Shown: positions 28,703-40,675, counted from the stretch's first letter. The stretch is DNA of 64,000 bases from Bradyrhizobium guangzhouense (GCF_004114955.1 NZ_CP030053.1:3534001-3598000), one strand, 5' to 3'. Notes: generated by a model from the letters alone, not told the origin. Numbers and translations: made by a program.

Positions 28703-28805
28703 GCCTGATCCTTCCGTAACGATGCTTGTCCCTGATCTAGGCGCCTGAACCCGCCCTTGCCAAGGCGCGACCAAGGGAGGTTGCCGCAGGGGAGATATCT
28801 GCAAA

Positions 28806-29741
28806 ATGCGTGTCCAGCTCAGTGTGATGGCTTTGCTCGCCGGGCTGGCCTCGGCCGTGCCGGTGCCCGCCGCGGCCGAGGGCGGTCCGGCCTGGGAAGC
28901 CTGTATCGGGCTGACCAGCACGCCGGATGAGCGGGTGAAGGCCTGTACGAGCGTGATCGACAGCAAGAGCGAGACCGGCCGCAGGCTCGCCGGCGCCTAT
29001 TGCAATCGCGGTCATGGTCTGACCGAAAAGCGCGAGATCGACGCGGCGCTGTCCGATCTCGATGAGGCGGTGCGCCTCGATCCGACCTACGCCTGCGCCT
29101 ACAACAATCGAGGCCGCGTCTACAGCTTCAAGCGCGACTATGACCGCGCCATCGCCGAGTACGATCAGGCCATCAAGCTCGATCCGTCGATGGCGATCGC
29201 CTACAGCAATCGTGGCGAGTCTCGTTACAACAAGGGCGACATCGAGGGCGCACTCGCCGATTTCGACGCGGCGATCAAGTTCGATCCCGGCTATGCCATG
29301 GCCTATGCCAATCGCGGCTACATCTACGCCCGCAAGCACGACACAGCGCATGCGCTCGCCGACTACACGATGCGGATCAAGCTCGCCCCCGATCTGCTGG
29401 CCTATATCGACCGCGGCAACGTCTATCGCGACAGCGAGCAGCTCGACCGCGCCGCCGCAGACTATGGCGAGGCAATTCGCGTTGCGCCGACCGATGCGCG
29501 CGGTTGGCGCAATCGCGGCATGATCCGGCTTTATCTCGGCGACAACAAAGGCGGCCTCGCCGATTACGACAAGGCGCTGCAATACGATCCTGCCGACGTG
29601 TTCTCCTGGAATAATCGCGGCCAGGCCCGGATGCGGCTCGGCGACATCAAGGGTGCGATCGCCGACTTCCGCAAGGCGCTGGAATTGAAGCCCGGCTTGC
29701 AGACGGCGCAGGACTCACTGAGGAAGCTCGGGGCACTGTGA
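28806..29741 (+). CDS. Secreted TPR-repeat protein
   Basis: This 311-residue protein has an N-terminal signal peptide (residues 1-24, MRVQLSVMALLAGLASAVPV). About seven tetratricopeptide repeats follow, recognisable by repeated NRG and LDP motifs (AYNNRGRVYSFKRDYDRAIA, AYSNRGESRYNKGDIEGALA and so on). TPR arrays mediate protein contacts; a periplasmic scaffold role is inferred. It lies between two minus-strand acetyltransferase paralogues. Confidence 0.88.
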   Translation: MRVQLSVMALLAGLASAVPVPAAAEGGPAWEACIGLTSTPDERVKACTSVIDSKSETGRRLAGAYCNRGHGLTEKREIDAALSDLDEAVRLDPTYACAYNNRGRVYSFKRDYDRAIAEYDQAIKLDPSMAIAYSNRGESRYNKGDIEGALADFDAAIKFDPGYAMAYANRGYIYARKHDTAHALADYTMRIKLAPDLLAYIDRGNVYRDSEQLDRAAADYGEAIRVAPTDARGWRNRGMIRLYLGDNKGGLADYDKALQYDPADVFSWNNRGQARMRLGDIKGAIADFRKALELKPGLQTAQDSLRKLGAL

Positions 29742-29755
29742 CGCCCCCGGTTCGG

Positions 29756-30031
29756 CTAGACCTTCACCAGGTCCTGATAGTCCGGATGCTTTTCTATCCA
29801 CGCCTTCACAAACGGGCATTGCGGAATCAGCTTCAGGCCGCTCGCACGGACCTGATCGAGCGCGCCCTGCACCAGCCTTGAGCCGACGCCCTTGCCGCCG
29901 AGCTCCTTCGGCACCTCGGTATGTTCGAACGTGATCAAATTGCCGTCGAGCTTGTAATGCTCGGTCGCCAGATAGCCCTCTACCTCGAGCTCGTAGCGGT
30001 GGTGGGCCCTGTTGTTGAGCACATCGCTCAT
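29756..30031 (-). CDS. Small GNAT acetyltransferase, paralogue of 28427-28702
   Basis: This 91-residue minimal GNAT protein reads MSDVLNNRAHHRYELEVEG, then the acetyl-CoA region EVPKELGGKGVGSRLVQGAL, CPFVKAWIEKHPDY and a short tail. The last motif, with Cys and KHP, is typical of the Acetyltransf_CG family. The ATG at 30031 is chosen from family length. It shares length and motif order with its neighbour on the far side of the TPR gene. The substrate is unknown. Confidence 0.86.
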   Translation of the reverse strand: MSDVLNNRAHHRYELEVEGYLATEHYKLDGNLITFEHTEVPKELGGKGVGSRLVQGALDQVRASGLKLIPQCPFVKAWIEKHPDYQDLVKV

Positions 30032-30050
30032 GATGTCTCCGGTCAGCTCT

Positions 30051-30557
30051 TCAGCGAGTCCGCAGCATCTTGCGGATCGACCAGGCCTCACCGTCCGAGG
30101 AGCCCTTGATGTCGTCGATCTTCCAGCTGCCGGCCTCTCGCACGAAGTCGTAACGCACGATCTGGTCAGCGGGTTTGCGGTCGTTGCGGTGGCCGGTGAT
30201 GGTCACCGCCAGCGTTGCCTTGTCGGCCTCGATCTTCTCCGCGTCAACCCTGAATGACTTCACGTCCGGTTCCTGCGAGTTGGTGACGGGATCGAAATCG
30301 ATCGGCCCGACATCGCCCTTGGGCGTATGGGCATCCGCCTTGGCCCACAGCGCGACCAACGCCTTGGAGAGATATTTTGCTTTCGCCGCCTTGTTTTCGG
30401 TGACGAAGGCCGCGCCGCCATCGCCCTTGCCCTTGGCGGCCCGGGTGTAGATCGCGGTCAGGATGGACGTGGGATCGTTGGGGGCGGCGGTCTCGGCGAG
30501 GGCGGGCGTGACGGCGGCGAACAGAGGGGCGGCAAGGAGGTTGCGGCGGGTGAGCAT
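30051..30557 (-). CDS. Exported DUF3828-like protein with Tat-type signal
   Basis: This 168-residue protein has the signal MLTRRNLLAAPLFAAVTPALA, whose TRRNLL fits a twin-arginine signal. The mature domain contains DPTSILTAIYTRA, VGPIDFDPVTNSQEPDVKSF and IVRYDFVREAGSWKIDDIKG. It resembles DUF3828/NTF2-like secreted proteins of unknown function; that family name is from memory and should be checked. The ATG at 30557 is used; upstream codons to 30854 look non-coding. Confidence 0.72.
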   Translation of the reverse strand: MLTRRNLLAAPLFAAVTPALAETAAPNDPTSILTAIYTRAAKGKGDGGAAFVTENKAAKAKYLSKALVALWAKADAHTPKGDVGPIDFDPVTNSQEPDVKSFRVDAEKIEADKATLAVTITGHRNDRKPADQIVRYDFVREAGSWKIDDIKGSSDGEAWSIRKMLRTR

Positions 30558-30648
30558 GGATCGTCCCTGGGATGATGGCGCGCGACGAAAGGCCGGATTG
30601 GCCGGCGTCAGCGAATATCGCAGTAGACAGACGAAGACGCAGTTCGGT

Positions 30649-30960
30649 TCAATCGGCCGCCCTGGCGAGCCGCGAATCTTCCGGCTCAGGTTTGGCGCGG
30701 AGACAGCCCTGGCAGATGACCAGCGCGCGGTTGACCTTGGCATCTTGGTCGGCTTCGATTCCGTCGTGCTCGGGCCGGGCAGCGACGTGCGTTGCCCGCG
30801 ACGGTTCGGCGGTACGAGGCTGATTGGGGTCTTCGCCGGCACCATCCCAGGCATAGCGCGCGGGCCTAAATGCGGTGTCCGAGGCGAGGTGGGCTTGCGG
30901 GGCTACGGCACATCCAGCGAGCGCCAGCGTGAGCAGGAGAACAACGGGCGCTTTGACCAT
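30649..30960 (-). CDS. Small lipoprotein, function unknown
   Basis: This 103-residue protein has a signal sequence MVKAPVVLLLTLALAGC ending in a good lipobox (LAGC, Cys 17). The hydrophilic mature part contains a CQGC pair near the C-terminus. Two Cys in CxxC spacing could bind a metal or form a disulfide. No family was recognised. It lies upstream of the DUF3828-like gene on the same strand. Confidence 0.65.
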   Translation of the reverse strand: MVKAPVVLLLTLALAGCAVAPQAHLASDTAFRPARYAWDGAGEDPNQPRTAEPSRATHVAARPEHDGIEADQDAKVNRALVICQGCLRAKPEPEDSRLARAAD

Positions 30961-31138
30961 GATGCGGCACTCTGTACGCGGATACAAACCGAGGTTGCCT
31001 CGATCATGTTTAAGATTCCTTGAACGAGCGCATGGATCGCGCCCGGCTGGTGGCCTTGCGAGGTCGCGCTCGATCGCGATAAATGGGCTGCAATGAGCGG
31101 GCGGCTTCCGTGCCGTTCGCCGTCGAAGAGGAAGCCCG

Positions 31139-32746
31139 ATGCAGCCGCTCCGCATGTCTCGCCGCGTCATGAATCTCGCTTACATGCTGACCCAGAACGC
31201 GCGGCGGCATGGGTCGCGGCCCGGGTTCGTCTGGGGAGACAGATCGTGGACCTGGCGCGAGATCGATGCGCAGGTCTCGGCGCTGGCCGCGGCGCTCGCC
31301 GCGCGCGGCATCGCAAAGGGCGACCGCATCCTCGTCCATTCCAAGAATGGCGCCGAGATGTTTGTCTCCATGTTCGCCGCGTTCCGGCTCGGCGCGGTCT
31401 GGGTGCCCACCAATTTCCGCCTGATGCCGGACGAGGTTGCCTATCTCGCGCAGGCCTCCGGCGCGAAGGCGTTCCTGTGCCATGTCGATTTTCCCGAGCA
31501 CGCCGCGGCGGTGAAGGGCGGCGCGCTGGAGTTCACCTGGAGCGTGGATGGCAAGGCCGCGTTTGGCGAGAGGTCCGTGGCTGACGCCATTGCATCGCAG
31601 GCCGGAACCGTCGTCCCGAACGTCGCGGTCGAGCACGATGATCCCTGCTGGTTCTTCTTCACGTCGGGCACCACCGGCCGCTCCAAGGCTGCGGTGCTGA
31701 CCCACGGCCAGATGGGCTTTGTCGTCACCAATCATCTTGCCGACCTCACCCCCGGCGTGACGGAAGCCGATGCCTCGCTGGTGGTGGCGCCGCTGTCGCA
31801 CGGCGCCGGCGTGCACCAGTTGGTGCAAACCGCGCGTGGCGTCTGCACCGTGCTGTTGCCGACCGAAAAATTCGACATCGACGAGGCGTTCCGCCTGATC
31901 GAAAAGCATCGGGTCGGCAATCTGTTTACGGTGCCGACGATCCTCAAGATGATGGTCGAGCATCCCGCCGCCGACAAATACGATCATTCCTCGCTGCGCC
32001 ACGTCATCTATGCCGGTGCGCCGATGTATCGCGAGGATCAGAAGGCTGCGCTCAAGAAGCTCGGCAAGGTCATCGTGCAATATTTCGGCCTCGGCGAGGT
32101 CACCGGCAACATCACGGTTCTGCCGGCGGCGCTCCATGATCTTGAGGACGGGCCGCATGCGAAGATCGGCACCTGCGGCTTCGAGCGCACCGGCATGCAG
32201 GTCTCGATTCAGGACGACGAGGGCCGTGAGCTCGGGGCGAACCAGAGTGGCGAGATCTGCGTGATCGGGCCGGCGGTGCTCGCGGGTTACTACGACAATC
32301 CCGAAGCCAATGCGAAGGCGTTCCGCAACGGCTGGTTCCGTACCGGCGATCTCGGCCACATGGACGAGGAGGGCTTCGTCTACATCACCGGGCGGGCGTC
32401 GGACATGTACATCTCCGGCGGCTCCAACATCTATCCGCGCGAGATCGAGGAAAAGATCCTGACACATCCCGCGGTCGGCGAGGTCGCCGTGCTCGGCGTG
32501 CCCGATGCGACCTGGGGCGAGGTCGGTGTCGCCGTCTGCGTTGCGCGCGAGGGCGCAAAGCCGGTCAGCGAAGCCGAGATGGCCGCGTTCCTGTCGCCGA
32601 AGGTGCCGCGCTACAAGATGCCGAAGCGGTTCTTCTTTTGGGAGGCGTTGCCGAAATCCGGCTACGGCAAGGTGCCGAAACGCATGGTGCGCGACGAGCT
32701 CGAGGCGCGTGGGCTGCTCGACCTCGACAAGATCAAGACGGGCTGA
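31139..32746 (+). CDS. AMP-dependent acyl-CoA synthetase
   Basis: This 535-residue ANL-superfamily ligase activates a carboxylic acid as an acyl-AMP and transfers it to CoA. The P-loop reads FFFTSGTTGRSKAAVLTHGQ near residue 180. The A5 motif is YFGLGEVTG, in a position where many ligases have a G-x-T-E motif. A7/A8 read GWFRTGDLGHMDEEGFVYITGR and the catalytic lysine lies in LPKSGYGKVPKR. The preferred substrate is unknown. GAAGAGGA precedes the ATG at 31139. The DUF296 gene follows after 9 bases and is probably co-transcribed. Confidence 0.88.
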   Translation: MQPLRMSRRVMNLAYMLTQNARRHGSRPGFVWGDRSWTWREIDAQVSALAAALAARGIAKGDRILVHSKNGAEMFVSMFAAFRLGAVWVPTNFRLMPDEVAYLAQASGAKAFLCHVDFPEHAAAVKGGALEFTWSVDGKAAFGERSVADAIASQAGTVVPNVAVEHDDPCWFFFTSGTTGRSKAAVLTHGQMGFVVTNHLADLTPGVTEADASLVVAPLSHGAGVHQLVQTARGVCTVLLPTEKFDIDEAFRLIEKHRVGNLFTVPTILKMMVEHPAADKYDHSSLRHVIYAGAPMYREDQKAALKKLGKVIVQYFGLGEVTGNITVLPAALHDLEDGPHAKIGTCGFERTGMQVSIQDDEGRELGANQSGEICVIGPAVLAGYYDNPEANAKAFRNGWFRTGDLGHMDEEGFVYITGRASDMYISGGSNIYPREIEEKILTHPAVGEVAVLGVPDATWGEVGVAVCVAREGAKPVSEAEMAAFLSPKVPRYKMPKRFFFWEALPKSGYGKVPKRMVRDELEARGLLDLDKIKTG

Positions 32747-32755
32747 ATTTACCCG

Positions 32756-33616
32756 ATGCGGAGCATCAAGCAGCCGGGCGCGTCGATCCCCGAGCGTATC
32801 CAATGGGTGGAGGCGAGGGGCCGCGCCTTTTCGTTCAGGCTCGAGGCGGGACTGCCGTTGCTCGAAGCCGCGCGCCGCGGTTTCGCGGCAGAAGGATTTG
32901 CGGGCGGCGTGCTGAATTTTGGTCACGGCGCGTTCGCCCCATTCGGCTATGTGATGCCGGCGCTGTCGAAGACGGGCGACAACGCGGCATTCTACAGCGA
33001 CACCTATCGGCCCGCCGGTGTGACGCGCACCAGACTCGGCAGCATGACGCTGGGATCGCGCGACGGTGCACCGTTCTTTCACTGTCACGGGCTGTGGACC
33101 GAGGCGGACGGCAAGGAGAGCGGCGGCCACATGCTGCCGGACGAGACCGTCATTGCCGAACCGTTCGAGGTGCAGGCTTTTGGGATCGACGGCGCGATGT
33201 TCATCGCCGAGCCGGACCCCGAGACCAACTTCAAGCTGTTCGGGCCTGTTACCGCCGCAAGCACCGGCGCGCGCACCACCCGCCGTGCCTTCGCGCTGCG
33301 GCTGCGCCCCAATCAGGATTTTGCCAGCTCTCTCGAAGCCTTCTGCCTCGCGCATGGCATCGCGCGCGCCAAAATCCACGGCGGCGTCGGCTCGACCATC
33401 GGCGCCCGTTTCACCCATGGCGGCGTGACAGAGCCGTTTGCCACGGAGCTCGCGATCACAAACGGGATGATCGCGCCTGCTGCGTCCGGCGTGCTGGAGG
33501 CGGCGCTCAACGTCGCCCTGATCGACTACACCGGCGGCATCGCCGAGGGCCGTCTGATCCGCGGCGACAATCCCGTGCTGATGACCATGGAGCTGGTGCT
33601 GGAGGTCTTGGTTTAG
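32756..33616 (+). CDS. Two-domain DUF296/PPC protein
   Basis: This 286-residue protein appears to contain two PPC/DUF296 domains. The first spans about residues 15-165, with the His-containing FFHCHGLWTEADG and GGHMLPDETVIAEPFEVQAF motifs. The second spans about 175-280, with LRPNQDFASSLEAFCLAHGI, IHGGVGSTIGARF and similar. Single-domain relatives are plant AT-hook PPC proteins and bacterial putative DNA-binding or metal-binding proteins; the function here is unknown. Tight spacing to the acyl-CoA synthetase suggests one pathway. Confidence 0.8.
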   Translation: MRSIKQPGASIPERIQWVEARGRAFSFRLEAGLPLLEAARRGFAAEGFAGGVLNFGHGAFAPFGYVMPALSKTGDNAAFYSDTYRPAGVTRTRLGSMTLGSRDGAPFFHCHGLWTEADGKESGGHMLPDETVIAEPFEVQAFGIDGAMFIAEPDPETNFKLFGPVTAASTGARTTRRAFALRLRPNQDFASSLEAFCLAHGIARAKIHGGVGSTIGARFTHGGVTEPFATELAITNGMIAPAASGVLEAALNVALIDYTGGIAEGRLIRGDNPVLMTMELVLEVLV

Positions 33617-33675
33617 CTTCGGCCGCTTCATGCCGGCGGAAGCGAGCAGCCCAATCGACATTCGCTTTCTCTGTC

Positions 33676-33753
33676 GTCATTGCGAGCGCAGCGAAGCAAT
33701 CCAGAATCCCGCCGCGGAGACAGTCTGGATTGCTTCGCTGCGTTCGCAATGAC
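33676..33753. repeat. Intergenic inverted repeat, family B, copy 1
   Basis: Two arms of 30 bases match at 29 positions as an inverted repeat. The left begins GTCATTGCGAGCGCAGCGAA and the right ends with its complement at CGCAATGAC. The loop is about 18 bases. A relative lies at 61649-61733. Confidence 0.85.
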
Positions 33754-33844
33754 CGGCTTGTCGTTGCCCGCTCAGTCCCCCAAGCGGCGTCTCAAATCCC
33801 AGATGTATCCGTAGCCGTGCGGTTGCGCGAAGCGCCGTCCGCTC

Positions 33845-33917
33845 GGCGTAGCCCACCAACTTCGATCCGCATTCGCTGAAGCATGGTGGATCACGCTTCG
33901 CTAATCCACCCGACGCC
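33845..33917. repeat. Intergenic repeat, family C, copy overlapping the HAD gene 3' end
   Basis: The element carries GGTGGATCACGCTTCGCTAA and TCCACC-type ends like the copies at 36706-36736 and 51517-51598. It overlaps the last codons and stop of the HAD gene. Confidence 0.65.
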
Positions 33918-34541
33918 TCCACATAAGGTACCCGCAATGTCGCGGATATTTTCGAACATGTAATCGGGCGCAAGGGCCCGCAACGCCGCCGGCGCGGCGT
34001 AGCCCCAGCTGACCGCACCGCAGGAAATTCCCACCGTACGCGCGGCCTCGATGTCGCGGACCTCGTCGCCGATCGAAATGACCTCGGCTGGGAGTACACC
34101 GGCGTGCCGGATCACGCGGCGGAATTTGGCGGGCTTGCCGAACACGGAGGCGGCGCAGTCGAAATGCGAGAACAGCGCGGCCGACGCACCGAGCTTCGAC
34201 TTCGCATTGGCCTCGCTGTCCGATGTCACCAGCGCAAGCTGCACGCCGTTTTCCGCAAGGGTCTGCAGCATCACATCAATGCCTGCAAATAGCGAAATCT
34301 CGCTCGCGGCTTCTCCCTTCAGCCGCCGCGCAAACCGCGCGATCGCCGGCAGCTTCCACACGGGTACCTCGAGCCGGCTGAGGATCTCCCGCGTCGAGGC
34401 ATGCCGCAGCCCCTCGACGTCCTCATCGGCGACACGACGGAAGCCGAAGCGGTCGGCGACGTCGTTGATGGTGCGCAGGAACCAGGGGAAGCTGTCGACG
34501 AGGGTGCCGTCGAGGTCGAAGATGGCGAGGGAGAAGGGCAT
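33891..34541 (-). CDS. HAD-superfamily phosphatase, phosphoglycolate-phosphatase-like
   Basis: This 216-residue HAD hydrolase has motif I FDLDGTLVDS near residues 7-16, motif II LVTSDS, the motif III lysine in KPAKFRRVI, and motif IV ISIGDEVRDIEAA. The cap lies between motifs I and II (C1 type), as in Gph/PGP-like enzymes. The substrate is not predictable. The ATG at 34541 gives MPFSLAIFD. The C-terminal GGVGWISEA and the stop codon lie within an intergenic-family repeat, so the native C-terminus was probably altered by it. Confidence 0.87.
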   Translation of the reverse strand: MPFSLAIFDLDGTLVDSFPWFLRTINDVADRFGFRRVADEDVEGLRHASTREILSRLEVPVWKLPAIARFARRLKGEAASEISLFAGIDVMLQTLAENGVQLALVTSDSEANAKSKLGASAALFSHFDCAASVFGKPAKFRRVIRHAGVLPAEVISIGDEVRDIEAARTVGISCGAVSWGYAAPAALRALAPDYMFENIRDIAGTLCGGVGWISEA

Positions 34542-34587
34542 GGGCTTAAAGTAAGACTGGCAGCGGCCGGAGCCCAACTGCTCGGTA

Positions 34588-35982
34588 CTACTGAGCAGTT
34601 TCACTCGGAAAGTTTGAACCCTTCCTGTAACCTGTTTTCGCTTGAGGTCGATCGGGAATTCGTTCGATGATCTTGCTCTTCATCATCTTGTTGAATATTC
34701 GCTTCACGGAGTTTTCCGACCCAATGAAAGTAATTTCGCGTGCCTTCGCGTTGTTAATTTCCGAGTTAACTCTCAAATACTCGCAAATCAGTTCTTCTGG
34801 CGACGCTAACTTCTCATGACGAAGTGTAACTTTCACGCTACCGTCTAGCTGCTCAATAACCGGATCCCGAAATTTCAATTTTCGCATCGCTTCAAAAGCG
34901 GTGTTGAGTCCCTCGCCAACGTCCTTATTCGGTGGGTCTTCATATTTGTTAATCAGGCGCACGATCCTCTGGTTTCGAGCAAAGCGCTCTTCGAGAATAT
35001 TTTCAACGGTGACGTGAGCGGGCAACACACCAGGACTCTGAACTTCGATGCGGTTATCATAGATGCGAATGTGAATGTCGTCATTTAGGCTGTAGTCCCG
35101 ATGGAGTACGGCATTCGTGATGATCTCGTGAATGGACTCCCGTGGATAGGAGACTTTTTCAAGTCCTGTCGTTCCAATTACTGAGACCTTTTCGACAATA
35201 TCAACGGTCGCCTGCACGGCTTTTGCGATTAACGCGTACGCATGTCCTTCGATGCTGCTAGGGTTTCCAACCAAGGTATCACGTGTTCCTGACCCCGATG
35301 TTTGGTATCGGTAGATCTTGATGCCGGCCTTGGGGAGGGCCGCTTGGGGCTCCTCCGCATATAAGAGGACGGCGGCTACTGTTGGCCTTTCCTCATCGAT
35401 GAGCTGTTGCTTTTTGAGCCACGGCAGAGGTTCTGCCGTGGGGATGTTCGCGAGCATAAACTCGAGCACCGGCTTAGAGTTCGTAACCTCAGCGACATCA
35501 ATCTTGACGATGTGGTCCTCGTAAGAGGTGATGCCCTTGTTGAACTTCAGCCTCGAAATTTGATCTTCTTGCGTTTGAGGAAGGTTTTGCGCCCCACGCC
35601 TCAAATAGAAGACCTTATCGCTGGCGGACCGGATATCCGGAGTCTTCAAAATCTCGCAATGCAGCAACAAACCTGGATATCGATCTGATTTCAAAAACTG
35701 GTACTTAAAATAGCTGCCGAGCGGGAAGAACTCTTCGAATGCTTGGATGTGGCCATTTGCGGCCTCCGGATCTACAAAACCCGACCAGCGCTTAGTCGGA
35801 GATCCACTATTCAGGACCCCAATAAAGAGTTCTCCACCATCAGCGTTGGCGAATGCCGAAAGTGATTTAGTAAGCTTCGCCGGCGAAACTTCTTTGGCCT
35901 TAAAGTCTAAGAAGTGACCTTCGCCGCGAGCCAGGAGATCGGCAAACTGAGCGTCGGATAGGGCTGTTACGTCGATTGCCAA
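34588..35982 (-). CDS. AlbA_2 (Schlafen-type) and RecG-like ATP-binding protein, probably acquired
   Basis: This 464-residue protein has an N-terminal AlbA_2 domain (LDFKAKEVSPAKLTKSLSAF, ANADGGELFIGV, about residues 20-130). A GHKL-type ATP-binding region follows: SIHEIITNAVLHRDYSLNDD near 285 and VQSPGVLPAHVTVENI. The helical, winged-helix-like C-terminus starts near 385. Such proteins are annotated as putative transcriptional regulators or RecG-like ATP-binding proteins, and some occur in defence islands. The start is TTG 35982 with GGGGAG upstream and an in-frame TGA just before. Its codon use is clearly AT-richer than its neighbours, suggesting recent transfer. No integrase or partner gene is adjacent. 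Confidence 0.82.
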   Translation of the reverse strand: MAIDVTALSDAQFADLLARGEGHFLDFKAKEVSPAKLTKSLSAFANADGGELFIGVLNSGSPTKRWSGFVDPEAANGHIQAFEEFFPLGSYFKYQFLKSDRYPGLLLHCEILKTPDIRSASDKVFYLRRGAQNLPQTQEDQISRLKFNKGITSYEDHIVKIDVAEVTNSKPVLEFMLANIPTAEPLPWLKKQQLIDEERPTVAAVLLYAEEPQAALPKAGIKIYRYQTSGSGTRDTLVGNPSSIEGHAYALIAKAVQATVDIVEKVSVIGTTGLEKVSYPRESIHEIITNAVLHRDYSLNDDIHIRIYDNRIEVQSPGVLPAHVTVENILEERFARNQRIVRLINKYEDPPNKDVGEGLNTAFEAMRKLKFRDPVIEQLDGSVKVTLRHEKLASPEELICEYLRVNSEINNAKAREITFIGSENSVKRIFNKMMKSKIIERIPDRPQAKTGYRKGSNFPSETAQ

Positions 35983-36100
35983 GCTACTTCACTCCCCAGC
36001 CCATGTTTTTTGGTTAAGTTCGAACAGTAACGGCCAGCGCTGCAACTTCAAGAAGAAAGGGAACTTGCCAGGAGTAGAACATGGACGGGAAGTTACACCG

Positions 36101-36664
36101 CTAAGGCCCCCAAACGGTCTCCTCGGTCCATCCGAGTTCGGCAAACTCGCCGGCGCGAAGCGGCGCTTCTCCTGCCGCGAAGAACTCATCGAGCTGCGGC
36201 GGCGCCACTGATGTGTCCGACAGCATGGCGTGCGCCTGGCCGCGATGATGAATCTGATGCTGGAAGAGATGCATGAGCAGCCGGTCACGGCGTTCGATTT
36301 GGACGCGCGTGTCGCGGTTGATACGGACATTGCCGTCGAGCAGCTCAGGCGTCAACGCATCGCAGATCGCGAGCAGGCGCTTGTCCATTGCGGCTTGAGC
36401 GGGATTCAACCCGGACAGCGAGGGATAGGGCACTTCGTTCTCCCAGGCCCGCGGTCCGATCCAGCCACCTTCGAGCGCATCGATGTAGAAGAGATCGATG
36501 ACGTAGATGTGGTTCAGCGTGCGCTGAAGGCTCGGGAAGAACCCGGTTCGCGGAGCCTCGAATTCGGTCTGGCTGAGACCGGCGCAGGCGGTGAGCAGGC
36601 GATGGTTCGCCCAGGCATTGTTATGGGCGAAAGCGCGATAGGTTTGCACGAGGCCGGCGGACAT
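36101..36664 (-). CDS. DinB-family metalloprotein
   Basis: This 187-residue four-helix-bundle protein of the DinB/YfiT family has the three-His metal site: His in TLNHIYVID near residue 52, and the two in LFQHQIHHRGQ near 135-140. Members include thiol-dependent S-transferases, but most are uncharacterised. Despite the name, no LexA box was seen next to it. It lies downstream of uvrA on the same strand, separated by a family C repeat. Confidence 0.85.
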   Translation of the reverse strand: MSAGLVQTYRAFAHNNAWANHRLLTACAGLSQTEFEAPRTGFFPSLQRTLNHIYVIDLFYIDALEGGWIGPRAWENEVPYPSLSGLNPAQAAMDKRLLAICDALTPELLDGNVRINRDTRVQIERRDRLLMHLFQHQIHHRGQAHAMLSDTSVAPPQLDEFFAAGEAPLRAGEFAELGWTEETVWGP

Positions 36665-36705
36665 ATCGGCATTTTCCTTCAGTCGGCGCCTGGCTAGAGG
36701 GCGGT

Positions 36706-36736
36706 GGCGGATTACGCTTCGCTAATCCGCCCTACG
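36706..36736. repeat. Intergenic repeat, family C, short copy
   Basis: GGCGGATTA and TAATCCGCC form a 9-bp stem around CGCTTCGC, followed by CTACG. It lies 10 bases from the uvrA stop codon and may act as its terminator. Confidence 0.65.
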
Positions 36737-36746
36737 GCTCCCAAAG

Positions 36747-39722
<2,976 letters not shown>

Positions 39723-39820
39723 CCGGTTTGCCCTCAAGGAATCCCAAAAGCTACGCGATCGCGCCAACGTGCAGGCGCGCTTCGCCCGGAACCGGGATCG
39801 GCGCCAATGGGGTTGTGAGC

Positions 39821-39835
39821 GAACGTAGGAAGAAC
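39821..39835 (-). promoter_or_regulatory. LexA (SOS) box upstream of uvrA
   Basis: On the plus strand GAAC-N7-GAAC is read (GAAC at 39821-39824 and 39832-39835), which is GTTC-N7-GTTC toward uvrA. This is exactly the alphaproteobacterial LexA operator. It is 99 bases upstream of the uvrA start. Confidence 0.8.
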
Positions 39836-39937
39836 GAAGGCGGATTTCCAGTGGGACTTGCGAATCGTCAACGGATTGTTGGCGCGCTGGCGGGATTTGG
39901 CAGCAGCGCCCGGCCATGGGCCCCAACGGAACAACAA

Positions 39938-39962
39938 AAAGGCCGGCGCGAGGCCGGCCTTT
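39938..39962 (-). terminator. Intrinsic terminator of the first Omp gene
   Basis: AAAGGCCGG and CCGGCCTTT form a 9-bp stem with a 7-base loop. On the minus strand it is followed by a T-run, and it lies 38 bases after the Omp stop codon. Confidence 0.85.
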
Positions 39963-40000
39963 CGTGACGATGGCTTTGGAGACGAAGCTCGGTACTGAAC

Positions 40001-40675
40001 TCAGTACTTGGCGACGACCGGGCCGTTGAAGTGATAGTTCACGCCGAACTGCACGGTGTGCAGGTTGAGCGTGCCGGAGGGCAGGTTGCCCCCGAAGTAG
40101 TTCTCGCTGCCGAGGCTGCGATACAGGTACTCACCCTTGATCGACCACTGCGGAGCGATGAAGGCTTCGACGCCCGCGCCGACAGTCCAGCCCGAGTGGA
40201 ACTTGCTGTCGGAGATGCTCACGCCCAGCGCGGAGAGGCTGATCTTGTTGTCGATCCAGGCGTAGCCGCCGGTGCCGTAGAACAGCACGTTGTTGACGGC
40301 GTAGCCGATGCGGCCGCGCACGGTGCCGAGCGCGTCGGTCTTCGAGTTCGCGGTCACGACACCGAAACCGGGAACAGTGGCCGCAGCGGAGGCGCTGACG
40401 TCAGCCCAGGCGCCATCAGCCTCAACGCCGAACACGACATTGCCGGTCTGCCAATTGTAGCCGGCGGTGCCGCCGACGAAGCCGCCCTGCATCCGCGGGC
40501 TGTTCGCGTCTTCCCAGGCGCCGCCGCCCATGAGACCGAGGTAGAAGCCGGTCCAGTTGTAGACCGAGGCCATCGCGACAGGCGCCTTGGTGTAGGGGCG
40601 AGCCGCCAGATCGGCAGCCGAAGCGGCGCCGGTGAGGGCAATCAGAGCGGCCGAAGCCAACAAAACCTTCTTCAT
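40001..40675 (-). CDS. Omp25/Omp31-type outer-membrane beta-barrel protein
   Basis: This 224-residue outer-membrane protein has a signal peptide ([20 protein letters not shown]) followed by the family-typical mature N-terminus [12 protein letters not shown] and [14 protein letters not shown]. Alternating beta-barrel strands follow. The terminal strand ends in ...[17 protein letters not shown], rich in aromatics as BAM signals are. Rhizobial and Brucella relatives are abundant surface proteins. It is a paralogue of the next gene and has its own terminator. Confidence 0.92.
   Translation of the reverse strand: MKKVLLASAALIALTGAASAADLAARPYTKAPVAMASVYNWTGFYLGLMGGGAWEDANSPRMQGGFVGGTAGYNWQTGNVVFGVEADGAWADVSASAAATVPGFGVVTANSKTDALGTVRGRIGYAVNNVLFYGTGGYAWIDNKISLSALGVSISDSKFHSGWTVGAGVEAFIAPQWSIKGEYLYRSLGSENYFGGNLPSGTLNLHTVQFGVNYHFNGPVVAKY

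Noticed and set aside
31010..33661. 883-codon open frame on the minus strand
   Set aside because: It is antisense to the acyl-CoA synthetase and DUF296 genes and has the His/Asp/Arg-rich composition typical of high-GC antisense frames.
34100..36100. Defence system built around the AlbA_2 gene
   Set aside because: No partner gene, nuclease, methyltransferase or integrase lies next to it, so only a single acquired gene can be supported.
36101..36664. SOS regulation of the DinB-family gene
   Set aside because: No GTTC-N7-GTTC motif is visible upstream, and this DinB family is not the DinB polymerase.
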